From contig NZ_LZIR01000007.1 of the NCBI RefSeq assembly GCF_001667035.1, forward strand, positions 1-41,506: a stretch of 41,506 nt of DNA, read 5' to 3'. A program made the position numbers and the translations under genes. Shown here piece by piece: positions 26,901-32,911 of this stretch. Under the pieces are notes generated by a model. The model saw only the letters and a list, made by a program, of their open reading frames with translations, did no database searches and was not told where the DNA came from. The stretch's first letter is position 1. Each line of letters opens with the position of its first letter. The stretch comes from Mycobacterium sp. 852002-51057_SCH5723018. GTDB lineage: Bacteria; Actinomycetota; Actinomycetes; Mycobacteriales; Mycobacteriaceae.

Positions 26901-29138
26901 CTTCTCGGCGAACCGATCGAGGAACCGGAACTGGCGCTGCGCCAAGGCAAGTTCTTGGCGTCCCGGTTGTTGCAATGGTCGCGCAGCGGGCACCTCGCGG
27001 TGCCGCGGGCAACCGATTACGTCCTGGCGCCCACCGAACGCGGCGCGATCGACAACCTGCGTCTGACCGAGGCGGAAGTGCCGTCGCCGGACGAGGGCTA
27101 CGTGCAGGTCCGGGTGGAGGCTGCCGGCTTGAACTTCCGGGACGTGCTCAATGTGCTGGGCCTCTACCCGGGCGATCCGGGCCCGATCGGCGGTGACTTC
27201 TCCGGCGTCGTCACCCAGTTGGGTTCCGGCGTCACCGGGCTCGAGGTCGGCCAACGCGTGTATGGCTTCATGCAGGGCGCGTTCGCCAGCCGGTTCAACG
27301 TGCCGGCCCAGTTGCTGGCGCCGATTCCCGACGGGGTCAGCGCGGTTGCGGCGGCGACCATTCCCGCCGCGGCGCTGACGGCCCGGCTCGCGTTCGACTG
27401 GGCGCAGCTGAAGCCGGGTGACCGGGTGCTCATTCACGCCGCGAGCGGTGGTGTGGGATTGGCCGCCATCCAGATGGCGCAGCAGCACGGTGCGATCGTC
27501 TTCGCCACGGCCAGCACTTACAAGCGCGCGACGCTGCGCAGGCTCGGTGTGCAATACGTATACGACTCGCGTACCACGGATTTCGCCGACCAGATCCTCG
27601 CGGACACCGACGGCGCCGGCGTCGACGTGGTGCTCAACAGCCTGACCAACGAGGGGTTTGTCGAAGCGACCGTGCGGGCCACCGCGCAGAACGGCCGTTT
27701 CGCCGAGATCGCCAAGCGCGACATCTGGACGCGCGAGCAGATGGCAGCGGCCCGTCCCGATATCGCCTACGAGATCGTCGCACTGGACGCGACCACCTTC
27801 CAAGAGCCCGAGCGTATCCGTGGCCTGCTGGGCGAGGTGTCGGACGGGTTGGCCACGGGCGAGTGGACGCCACTCCCCGCCGAGATCTACCCGCTGACGG
27901 AGGCGAAAACGGCGTTTCGTCGGATGCAGCAAGCGCGGCATATCGGAAAGATTGTGCTGCAAATGCCGAAACCGCTGCAGCCCCATGGTGATCGGAGCTA
28001 CCTGATCACCGGTGGGCTCGGCGCGATCGGCCTGCACGCGGCGGCCTATCTGGCCCAACTCGGTGCCGGTGACATCGTGTTGACCAGCAGGCGCGCGCCC
28101 GATGCGGATGCACAGCGGGTAATCGAGGACATCACCGAGCGCTACCGGTGCCGCATCCACACCTTCGCGGCCGATGTCGGCGACGAGTCCGAGGTCACAG
28201 CACTGCTGGAGCGGATCCGCGCGGAGTTGCCACCGCTGGCCGGAGTGGCGCATTTGGCGGGCGTGCTCGACGACGCGCTGCTGTCGCAGCAGAGCGTGGA
28301 GCGTTTCCGGACGACGTTGGCGCCCAAGGCGTTCGGTGCCTACCACTTGGACCGGTTGACGCAGGACGACAATCTCGACTTCTTCATCGTGTCCTCCTCG
28401 GTGTCCAGCTTGCTCGGCTCCCCCGGCCAGGCCAACTACTCGACTGCCAACGCGCTGCTCGACGGGCTGGTCGCGGAACGGAAGGCGCGAGGCTTGCCGG
28501 CGACGGGCGTCAACTTTGGTCCCTGGGCCAAGGGCGGCATGGCCTCGTCGGAAGCCGCGCGCGCCAATATCGGTGCGCAAGGCCTGGTTCCGCTGGAACC
28601 TTCGGCCGCCCTCGGCGCGCTCGCCCAGGTTGTCGCCAACGGAACCGGGCAGGCGACCGTCATCAAGGCCAACTGGCAGCGGGCCGCGAAGGTGCTGGGC
28701 GGTTCTCGTCCGCCGATTCTCGACCTCGTCTTGCCGAGCGCCGTCACGGATGCGCCCGGCGACAGCGAGTTGCTGCGGCAACTGCAGGAGATACCGGTGG
28801 CGCAGCGCGCCAGTTTCATTACCGAATTCCTGCAGCGCGAAGTGCAGGGTTTCCTGCGGCTCGCGCAGCCGCCCGCCGCAACCAGCCGGTTCCTGGACCT
28901 GGGAACGGATTCGCTGATGGCGGTCGAACTCCGCAACCGGTTACACAGCCAGTTCGGTGGGGCGTTCACGATCAACGCGACCGCGGTATTCGACTACCCG
29001 ACGATCGGCGGGCTGGCCGAGTATCTGGCAAATCAGCTGCCCGAATCCGAGGCAGCGCCGGCCTCACAGCCGGACGGAGCGGAATCGGTCGCAGCGCCGG
29101 GGCCGAGTTCGGAACCGGTTGCGCCAGAGCCGAGTTGA
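17970..29138 (+). CDS. pks: Bimodular type I polyketide synthase of the TPP locus (phleic acid synthase, predicted)
   Basis: 3722 residues from the ATG at 17970 (AGGGAGGA 7 bases upstream). Module 1: KS (16-450, Cys187), AT (Ser647 in GHSVGQ, HAFH 745-748), KR (TGGLGAVG at 1197, Tyr1347), ACP (Ser1520). Module 2: KS (from 1584, Cys1756), AT (Ser2227, HAFH from 2325), DH (HVIYGTVVVP, His2528; Asp2706), ER (ASGGVGLAA near 3160), KR (TGGLGAIG at 3347, Tyr3490), ACP (Ser3648). All key residues are present. Module 1 has no DH or ER, and there is no thioesterase. Both ATs have the malonyl-type HAFH, not the methylmalonyl signature, predicting an unbranched product. Alternating partial and full reduction fits phleic acids, whose 4-carbon units carry one double bond each. 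Release is presumably by PapA transfer. Domain calls are seen; iteration and product are inferred. Confidence 0.93.
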   Translation: MASVDGPMERTLGSAGFAIVGYAARFPGAADADEFWQVLAEGRDAVSEVPEDRWDADEFFDPDPDAPGKVVTRRAGFVDDVTGFDAPFFGMSAREVRLMDPQHRLLLETAWRAVEHSGTAPTALANTNTGVFIGLATHDYLGMASDELTYPEIEAYMAIGTSNAAAAGRISYRLGLQGPAVAVDTACSSSLVAIHQACQALRLGECDLALAGGANVMLTPATMITFSHAHMLAPDGRCKTFDAAADGYVRGEGCGVIVVKRLEDAIRDGDRIRAVIRGSAINQDGASGGLTVPNGVAQQRVIAEALKRAGVAASDVEYLEAHGTGTSLGDPIEVQAAGAVLGAGREASRPLLIGSVKTNIGHLEAAAGIAGVIKVILSLEHEVLPEHLHFRNPSPHIPWDRLPVQVVQEPTAWERNARPRIAGVSSFGFAGTNAHVIIEEAPVAPAVGQAVPAPIAVDRAGSRRFSVLPLSARTPAALVQVADQYRRWLSAHPEATLAELCFTAGVGRAHFEHRAALVVNSRESASELLGAVADDRPAPGLVRGVSDDTPKTAWLFTGQGSQYAGMARELFDTEPVFAETLNRCAAVVDEVLEKPLLQAIFDTDSPDAEETLRQTSYAQPALFAVEMGLARLWQSWGFEPDVVLGHSVGQYAAACVAGVLSLEDGALLMAERGRLFGGLPGGGRMVAVFTDAERVESLTDEIPSLSVAAYNGANTVLSGPAQDLDQAVARLAADGVRCDWLDTSHAFHSALLDPILDEFESYANRFDFNSPQRILVCNRTGTALGRSVKLDGAYWRRHARQPVEFAKSVRTLADLGCKVLLEIGPQPVLTAAALRAWPDPAAAPRAIASLRRNVADHRQITEALADAYVLGHLPDFGAVTGPAQKLDLPTYPFQHRQYWYRDDRARPNQEQNESARTQAVRLLEDGRIEELAALLDGGSGDHQTLNVLTKLAAQHNQQRKTRSIADARYEIRWERSTATVSEGQAEGSAWLIIGDDAEAVRPLVDALTAQGHQHRILGLPASDADEERLVAALRAAMAEEPPLRILHVAALDSDTAPSMRSLLRMQHRILGGTRRLFRAVAAAELRTPIWLITRGAQRVTDSDTVSPDQSCLWGFGRAAALEHPQVWGGLADLSEGTADEWSRLLTRVVAAPRDSAAWEDQVAVRDQAVYVPRLVRRSDPPTATPLALRDDATYLVTGGLGAVGLEIAGYLAAHGARHLVLTGRRSPSDAAQARIDALREQHGCELRVIAADVADAHDVARLFATVQAELPPVAGIVHAAGEIGTTPLRNLDFASHQAEVDRVFAGKVWGAWHLSEAALDAFGLRLDFFLCTSSIASVWGGFGQTAYGAANAFLDGLAWRLREQGVSGISVNFGPWSAGMADEESRARLAQRGVRTLSPADALAGMADAMAGASAQGPAQGLAQGVVARIDWARFLPLYQQAGRRSFLAELEREVPESVSAPSSGPSGKTQFVEQLANAPVQRRKKLLTDYLRDAVAEVTRIDAAEIREDAGFFDLGMDSLMAIELRRRIEQAVGKEVPATLAMDHPRLSDVADYLLGDVLGLSEQAAGNSAPQPASAVTARTDEPIAIVAVACRFPGAPDPDAFWEVLSGGVDAIREVPEDRFDIDEFYDPDPEAPGKIYSRFGGFLDGIDGFDPEFFGISPREAVWIDPQQRLMLETVWEGLERAGYSPGALRGSRSGIFVGVGANEYSHLLSADSVEKLEPHFITGNALNAISGRVAFALGLEGPAVAVDTACSSSLVAVHQACQALHSGDCDLALAGGVNVLLSPVSTIAASRARMLSPVGRCKTFDASADGYVRGEGCGILVLKRLSDAVRDGDRVCAVIPGSAVNQDGASSGLTVPNGGAQQRLITAALVRAGLAGGDVDYLEAHGTGTALGDPIEVQAAGAVYGAARDADRPLLMGSVKTNIGHLESASGVAGLIKVILSLQHEVLPESLHFETPSPHIPWDTLPVRVVDKAIPWQANGRPRRAGVSSFGFTGTNAHVLIEEAPPQSARPDEYSTGEISPDNTVASEPDAQEEPVDVLPLSARSAEALTALAQRYGAWLDAHPKVDVADVCFTAGTGRSQFEHRAALVVDSVQGARELLAELAENRLRPGVVRGECTDPPTTAWLFTGQGSQYPGMARELFDAEPVFADTVTRCADAVNGIVARPLLEVLFATDRDTGGQAGETLRHTSFAQPALFAVEMGLARLWQSWGIEPDVVLGHSVGQYAAACVAGVFGLEDGVRLIAQRGRLFGSLPDGGRMVAVFADAKYVEEIGNEFPRVSVAAYNGPNTVLSGPGADLEQIVARCGNDGTRCSWLETSHAFHSELLEPVLGEFESYAARLQFAMPTLPLVCNRTGAVLTAETPLDAQYWRRHSRQPVQFAESVRTVAALGCSVLMEIGPQPVLTGAAVQVWPEHLAAPRAIVSLRKGVGDRRQIAEALAAAYVSGHRPKFAAKHRQPRRRLELPTYPFQHRRFWPKASGVSGIDGQGAAVSGILGSGKDLASGDSVYTSRLSVKSQPWLSDHVIYGTVVVPGATYAAMALAAVGTPGRVQDVFFYEPIILGEKASREVQLTLHPLDDGPQDGVGWSFRVHSRPYGVRDAEWSLNADGTLVTGVSGIENQAATDPADPAESLQAAIERMNRMRPQELFETFADMELAWGPNWSGSLKSLWLGEGEAIGDITVGEELAEHLGTEPMHPVLLDLCTGVAFPAFPALLAAEQGVNDLFLPLRYGRVELREKMPRRFYCRATWHTSGLDSETQVFDLDFVSRDGRQLGRIREFTVKRAPREALLRGLGGDATRLLYTLGWHEVPLPASSDEGTANAIGTWLVAGFGELAAQLPGCVSFDRATDPEPLGQLLAQARERGVPFSGIVWRATGPSAEESTAEAAARLETEIAHLLSAVHTLQRDEAVKLPNGLWIITERAVATESGEQVDPVQAALWGLGRTIVNEEPALRCRLVDYDGSETAVQSLAGLLGEPIEEPELALRQGKFLASRLLQWSRSGHLAVPRATDYVLAPTERGAIDNLRLTEAEVPSPDEGYVQVRVEAAGLNFRDVLNVLGLYPGDPGPIGGDFSGVVTQLGSGVTGLEVGQRVYGFMQGAFASRFNVPAQLLAPIPDGVSAVAAATIPAAALTARLAFDWAQLKPGDRVLIHAASGGVGLAAIQMAQQHGAIVFATASTYKRATLRRLGVQYVYDSRTTDFADQILADTDGAGVDVVLNSLTNEGFVEATVRATAQNGRFAEIAKRDIWTREQMAAARPDIAYEIVALDATTFQEPERIRGLLGEVSDGLATGEWTPLPAEIYPLTEAKTAFRRMQQARHIGKIVLQMPKPLQPHGDRSYLITGGLGAIGLHAAAYLAQLGAGDIVLTSRRAPDADAQRVIEDITERYRCRIHTFAADVGDESEVTALLERIRAELPPLAGVAHLAGVLDDALLSQQSVERFRTTLAPKAFGAYHLDRLTQDDNLDFFIVSSSVSSLLGSPGQANYSTANALLDGLVAERKARGLPATGVNFGPWAKGGMASSEAARANIGAQGLVPLEPSAALGALAQVVANGTGQATVIKANWQRAAKVLGGSRPPILDLVLPSAVTDAPGDSELLRQLQEIPVAQRASFITEFLQREVQGFLRLAQPPAATSRFLDLGTDSLMAVELRNRLHSQFGGAFTINATAVFDYPTIGGLAEYLANQLPESEAAPASQPDGAESVAAPGPSSEPVAPEPS

Positions 29139-29149
29139 TGCCCGGCGGA

Positions 29150-29584
29150 TCAGTCGGCGATATCGAAGCCCGAGTTGACTTTGGTCGGCTGGATCCGCAC
29201 CACCAGCTCGCCGGGAACGGCGTTGCGGCGGCCGAACTCGTCGGCCCGCTCGGCGCCCATGTAGCGCGCACCGGTCCGCGTCGCGAAGTCCAGCACTTCC
29301 TGCGGATCCTCGCTCACCGAGGCCACACCTTGCACCTGCACGAACGAATACGGGGGATGAGGGTCGTCGACGCAGATCACCACCCGCGGATCCCGCGCTA
29401 GGGCACGGCCTTTCGACGTGTCACGGCCGGTGGTGAACACCAGCTGGCCCCCAACTTGGTCCATGTCCACCACGAACCACACCGGTGCGACCAGCGGCCG
29501 GCCGTCGGCGGCGAGGTAACCCAGCATCCCCGTGCGGGTGCCCGCCGAGAGGAAGTCCACGACCCGTTCTGAAAGCTCGGCCAT
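29150..29584 (-). CDS. PPOX-fold (pyridoxamine 5'-phosphate oxidase-like) protein, possibly F420-binding
   Basis: A 144-residue split-barrel flavin/F420-binding-fold protein. It has the GMLGYLAADGRPLVAPVWFV first strands, a VFTTGRDTSKGRALARDPRV block with the Thr-x-x-x-Ser-x-K phosphate contact typical of mycobacterial F420-type members, and VQVQGVASV. The true pyridoxamine oxidase has other residues, so vitamin B6 synthesis is unlikely. It follows the small acyl-CoA dehydrogenase by only 3 bases, last in a three-gene - strand operon, and converges on the PKS end 11 bases away. Substrate unknown. Confidence 0.8.
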   Translation of the reverse strand: MAELSERVVDFLSAGTRTGMLGYLAADGRPLVAPVWFVVDMDQVGGQLVFTTGRDTSKGRALARDPRVVICVDDPHPPYSFVQVQGVASVSEDPQEVLDFATRTGARYMGAERADEFGRRNAVPGELVVRIQPTKVNSGFDIAD

Positions 29585-29587
29585 GTG

Positions 29588-30694
29588 TCAGAGCCTGGCC
29601 AAGTCGTACTCGGCGATGTGATCGATCAGCACGTGCAGGTGATCCTGCGAGGAGCCCAGCGTGTGCTCGATCGCGGTGAGCCGCGCGGCGTAGTGGCCGA
29701 CCGGGTATTCGGCCGTCATGCCGATGCCGCCGTGCAGCTGGATCGCCTCCTGCGCGATGTGCCGCCCGGATCGGCCGACCTGGAGCTTGGCCCGCGAGGC
29801 GATCACCGGGTCGAGGTTGCCGTCGGCGATCGACATCGCGGCGTAAAAGCTCATGCTGCGGGCCAGTTCCAGCGACACGTACATGTCGGCGGCGCGCTGG
29901 GTGAGCGCCTGAAACTTGTTGAGCGTGACGCCGAATTGCTTGCGGGTCTTGAGGTAATCGGTGGTCAGGCGCAGCGCCTCCTCCATCGCGCCGACGGCTT
30001 CGCAGCACAGCGCGGACTGGATACGGATGATCGCGTCGCGGATCGCGAGCGAGGCGTCTACCGCATCGCCGAGGGGCGCGGCCGGTGCGGCGTCCAGCTC
30101 GATCTGGGCGCCGCGCTGAGCGTCGAACGTGGGGTAGGGGTGCCTGTTCACGGCGCCACCGTCGACCAAGAACAATCCGGTGCCGCCATCCGGCAGTGCG
30201 GCGCTGACCACCAGCGTGTCGGCGCAGTCGCCGGCCAGGACCGGGTTCTTCGTCCCGCTCAGTGTCCACGAATCGCCTTGCCGTGCAGCCTGAGTGGTGA
30301 CCGTCGCGGTGGGCTTCCGGTGACCCGCTTCGAGGTGGGCGAACGCGAGCAGCTGCTGGCCCGCCGCGACCTCGTCGAGCAGTTGCTTCTGCGCGTCGCT
30401 GCCGCGCTCGGCGATCAGCGCCCCGGGCGCCAGGGCGGCGTGCACCACCGGCTCGGGCGCCAGCCGTCGCCCGATCTCGGTGAGCACCACCATGATCTCG
30501 ATCTGGCCCGACTCGTCCGGCTCGAACCCAAGGCTCAGAATCCCCGTGTCGGCGAGCTGGCTCCAGACCTCCCGGCTCCAGCCGAGATCGCTCTCGATGA
30601 TCTTGTTGCGGCTTTCCGGGTCATAGGTGCGCGACAGGAGGTCGCGGGTGGTGTCGCGGAGCAGGGCCTGCTCGTCGCTCAGCTGAAAGTCCAT
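29588..30694 (-). CDS. Acyl-CoA dehydrogenase, smaller partner (FadE)
   Basis: A 368-residue acyl-CoA dehydrogenase-family protein with MDFQLSDEQALLRDTTRDLL at the start, a C-terminal helical domain LKTRKQFGVTLNKFQALTQR, and FAD-contact block QLHGGIGMTAEYPVGHYAAR. Its middle beta domain is short and degenerate compared with the neighbouring FadE and lacks the SEPEAGSD-type signature. Mycobacterial FadE proteins of this pattern form alpha2beta2 complexes with an adjacent larger FadE, together making one active site, as in steroid side-chain enzymes. The partner ends 7 bases upstream. The substrate is unknown: unsaturated lipid metabolism and steroid or short-acyl degradation are both possible. 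Confidence 0.87.
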   Translation of the reverse strand: MDFQLSDEQALLRDTTRDLLSRTYDPESRNKIIESDLGWSREVWSQLADTGILSLGFEPDESGQIEIMVVLTEIGRRLAPEPVVHAALAPGALIAERGSDAQKQLLDEVAAGQQLLAFAHLEAGHRKPTATVTTQAARQGDSWTLSGTKNPVLAGDCADTLVVSAALPDGGTGLFLVDGGAVNRHPYPTFDAQRGAQIELDAAPAAPLGDAVDASLAIRDAIIRIQSALCCEAVGAMEEALRLTTDYLKTRKQFGVTLNKFQALTQRAADMYVSLELARSMSFYAAMSIADGNLDPVIASRAKLQVGRSGRHIAQEAIQLHGGIGMTAEYPVGHYAARLTAIEHTLGSSQDHLHVLIDHIAEYDLARL

Positions 30695-30701
30695 GGCTGC
30701 C

Positions 30702-31859
30702 TCACAATCCCAGAATGGTGGACGCGATGATATTGCGCTGCACTTCGTTGCTGCCGCCGTAGATCGACGTCTTGCGGTAGTTGAGGTAGCGCGGGACGCT
30801 CGACTGCGCCCAGGCGGGTGACTCGATGTCGTCGCCGTCGACCGGTAGCGCGTCCGGGCCGGCCACCTCGACGAGCAGTTCGGTGGCGATCTGCTGCAAT
30901 TGGCTGCCGCGCATCTTGAGCACCGACGATGCCGGATTGGGTTTACCGTCCGCGGAGTCCGTGGTCACCCGGGACTGCGTGAGTTCCAGCGCCAGCACTT
31001 CGTTTTCGGCCTCGGCCAGGCGTGCGGCGAACAGCGGGTCGTCGAGCAAACCCGTCTGGCGGGCGTGCTTTTTCACCTCGCCCAGACGCACCTTGGTGCG
31101 GCCCACCCCGGCGATGCCGGTTCTCTCGTTGCCCAGCAGGAACTTTGCGTACGTCCAGCCCTGATTCTCTTCTCCCACAAGCTGATTGGCGGGCACCCGA
31201 ACGTCTTCGAAGAACACCTCGTTGACTTCCCGGCCACCGTCGATCAACTTGATCGGGCGCAGGGTGATGCCGGGAGTGGACATCTCCATCAGCAGGAACG
31301 AGATGCCGGCCTGCCGCTTGGGTGCCTGCGGGTCGGTGCGCACCAGGCAGAAAATCCAGTCCGCGTGTTGACCCAGCGTCGTCCAGGTCTTCTGCCCGTT
31401 GACGACGTAGCTGTCGCCGTCCCGCACGGCGGTGGTGCGCAGCGAGGCGAGGTCGGAGCCGGCCTCGGGCTCGGAAAAACCCTGGCACCACCAGATGTCG
31501 ATGTTGGCCGTCGGCGGCAGGAAGCGCTCTTTGATTTCCTGGGAGCCGAATTCGGCGATCACCGGGCCGACCATCTTGACGTTGAAGTTCAGCGGCTCGG
31601 GGACGCACGCCAATTGCATCTCGTCGGCCCAAATCTGGTACTGGGTGGGCGTCCAGTCCTTGCCGCCCCACTCGACGGGCCAGTTGGGCACCGCGAGCCC
31701 GTGCTCGTTCAGGATCTTGTGGCTGGTGACGATGAGTTCCTTCGTCACCGGGACACCCTGGCGCACCGCCTCGCGGAGCTCCTCGGGGATCTGGGTGGTG
31801 TAGAAGGTGCGAAGTTCGTCGCGGAACGCGGCTTCCTCGGGTGTGAGCGCCAGTTTCAT
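30702..31859 (-). CDS. Acyl-CoA dehydrogenase, larger partner (FadE)
   Basis: A 385-residue acyl-CoA dehydrogenase starting MKLALTPEEAAFRDELRTFY at an ATG preceded by AGGAGG. An upstream frame extension to 32909 is rejected because it runs opposite comEA. Signatures are GFSEPEAGSDLASLRT and NGQKTWTTLGQHADWIF, plus the C-terminal YGGSNEVQRNIIA that binds FAD at the dimer interface. It is the first gene of a - strand operon with the smaller FadE and the PPOX protein. It is divergent from comEA, and its start defines the right edge of the accessory region. It introduces an alpha-beta double bond into an unknown acyl-CoA. Confidence 0.9.
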   Translation of the reverse strand: MKLALTPEEAAFRDELRTFYTTQIPEELREAVRQGVPVTKELIVTSHKILNEHGLAVPNWPVEWGGKDWTPTQYQIWADEMQLACVPEPLNFNVKMVGPVIAEFGSQEIKERFLPPTANIDIWWCQGFSEPEAGSDLASLRTTAVRDGDSYVVNGQKTWTTLGQHADWIFCLVRTDPQAPKRQAGISFLLMEMSTPGITLRPIKLIDGGREVNEVFFEDVRVPANQLVGEENQGWTYAKFLLGNERTGIAGVGRTKVRLGEVKKHARQTGLLDDPLFAARLAEAENEVLALELTQSRVTTDSADGKPNPASSVLKMRGSQLQQIATELLVEVAGPDALPVDGDDIESPAWAQSSVPRYLNYRKTSIYGGSNEVQRNIIASTILGL

Positions 31860-32042
31860 AGCAGCCTCCTGTCGTCTGGAGTGAAGCTGCGGATGGGTTT
31901 CCGGTCCCGGTCGCTCGCTCCGGCTTCCATCTTGACCCATCGCCCGCCGTGCTTGTGCACAGCCTCGGGTTAATGCACAGGCGGGCGCCGACGGCCCGTT
32001 GCGCGAGGCCTTCGTGGCGGCCGGCGCACCTACGGTCGGCGT

Positions 32043-32906
32043 ATGCGAACAGAACTTCCCGCCGATCGGCTGCACCGACGACTCGGCGCCGACCCGGATC
32101 GCGATTCGCAGGCCAACGCCGCCGACGAATCGGACGACAGCCAAGACGAGGACCCGAACTCGCTGCTGCCGCGGTGGCTTCCCGATGCGTCCCAGGGCCG
32201 CGGCTGGGTGGCCAGGGTGCGCGCGGACCCCGGCCGCGCCGGCGCCATCGCGCTCGCGGTCGTCGCCGCGCTCGCGGTGTTGGTAACGGTCTTTACCCTG
32301 GTGCGCGACAAGCCCGCGCCGGTGATGTCGGCCAAGCTGCCCCCGGTGGAGAAGGCCGCCACGGCGAGCCCACGGTCGTCGGCGAGCCCGGGCGCCGGCC
32401 CGCCTGCCAGCACCCAGCCGGTGGTGGTCAGCGTCGTCGGGCTGGTGCACACCCCCGGGCTGGTTACCCTGGCGCCCGGCGCGCGCATCGCCGATGCGCT
32501 GCAAGCCGCCGGGGGCGCGGTGAATGGCGCGGACACGATCGGATTGAACATGGCCCGCCCGGTCGGGGACGGGGAGCAAATCGTCGTCGGGCTGGCACCG
32601 GTCTCCGGACAACCCACCGCGCTGGGCAGCTCGGTGGCCTCCGGTTCCGTACCGGTGTCCAAGCCGCCGGGGCCGACCGGGTCCGCTCCGGGATCGGGGA
32701 AGCCGAAGCCCGGCGGGGCCGTCGACCTGAACACCGCGACGGTCGAGCAGTTGGACGCCCTGCCCGGCGTGGGACCCGTCACCGCCGCCGCGATCGTGGC
32801 GTGGCGGCAGGCCAACGGCAAGTTCACCAGCGTCGACCAGCTCGCCGACGTGGACGGCATCGGTCCGGCGCGGCTGGACAAACTGCGGCCTCTGGTCCGT
32901 GTCTGA
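32043..32906 (+). CDS. comEA: ComEA-like helix-hairpin-helix DNA-binding protein
   Basis: A 287-residue membrane-anchored protein. The acidic cytosolic N-terminus (about 1-60) is followed by one membrane helix GAIALAVVAALAVLVTVFTL. Then come a Ser/Pro/Ala-rich linker, a SLBB-like domain (VVVSVVGLVHTPGLVTLAPG) and a C-terminal pair of helix-hairpin-helix motifs (VDLNTATVEQLDALPGVGPV and FTSVDQLADVDGIGPARLDK). ComEA binds incoming double-stranded DNA outside the membrane in competent bacteria. A TACGGT -10-like element at 32031-32036 ends 6 bases before the ATG, so the mRNA may be leaderless. comEC follows closely. Natural competence is not proven by the genes alone. Equivalent of Rv2415c. Confidence 0.9.
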   Translation: MRTELPADRLHRRLGADPDRDSQANAADESDDSQDEDPNSLLPRWLPDASQGRGWVARVRADPGRAGAIALAVVAALAVLVTVFTLVRDKPAPVMSAKLPPVEKAATASPRSSASPGAGPPASTQPVVVSVVGLVHTPGLVTLAPGARIADALQAAGGAVNGADTIGLNMARPVGDGEQIVVGLAPVSGQPTALGSSVASGSVPVSKPPGPTGSAPGSGKPKPGGAVDLNTATVEQLDALPGVGPVTAAAIVAWRQANGKFTSVDQLADVDGIGPARLDKLRPLVRV

Positions 32907-32911
32907 CATCG

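Noticed and set aside
25077..28781. Very long open frame (over 1200 codons) on the - strand opposite the second PKS module
   Set aside because: It is the mirror of a high-GC coding frame. Its translation is rich in Arg/Gly/His, has no domain pattern and lies wholly within confirmed KS-AT-DH-ER-KR coding sequence.
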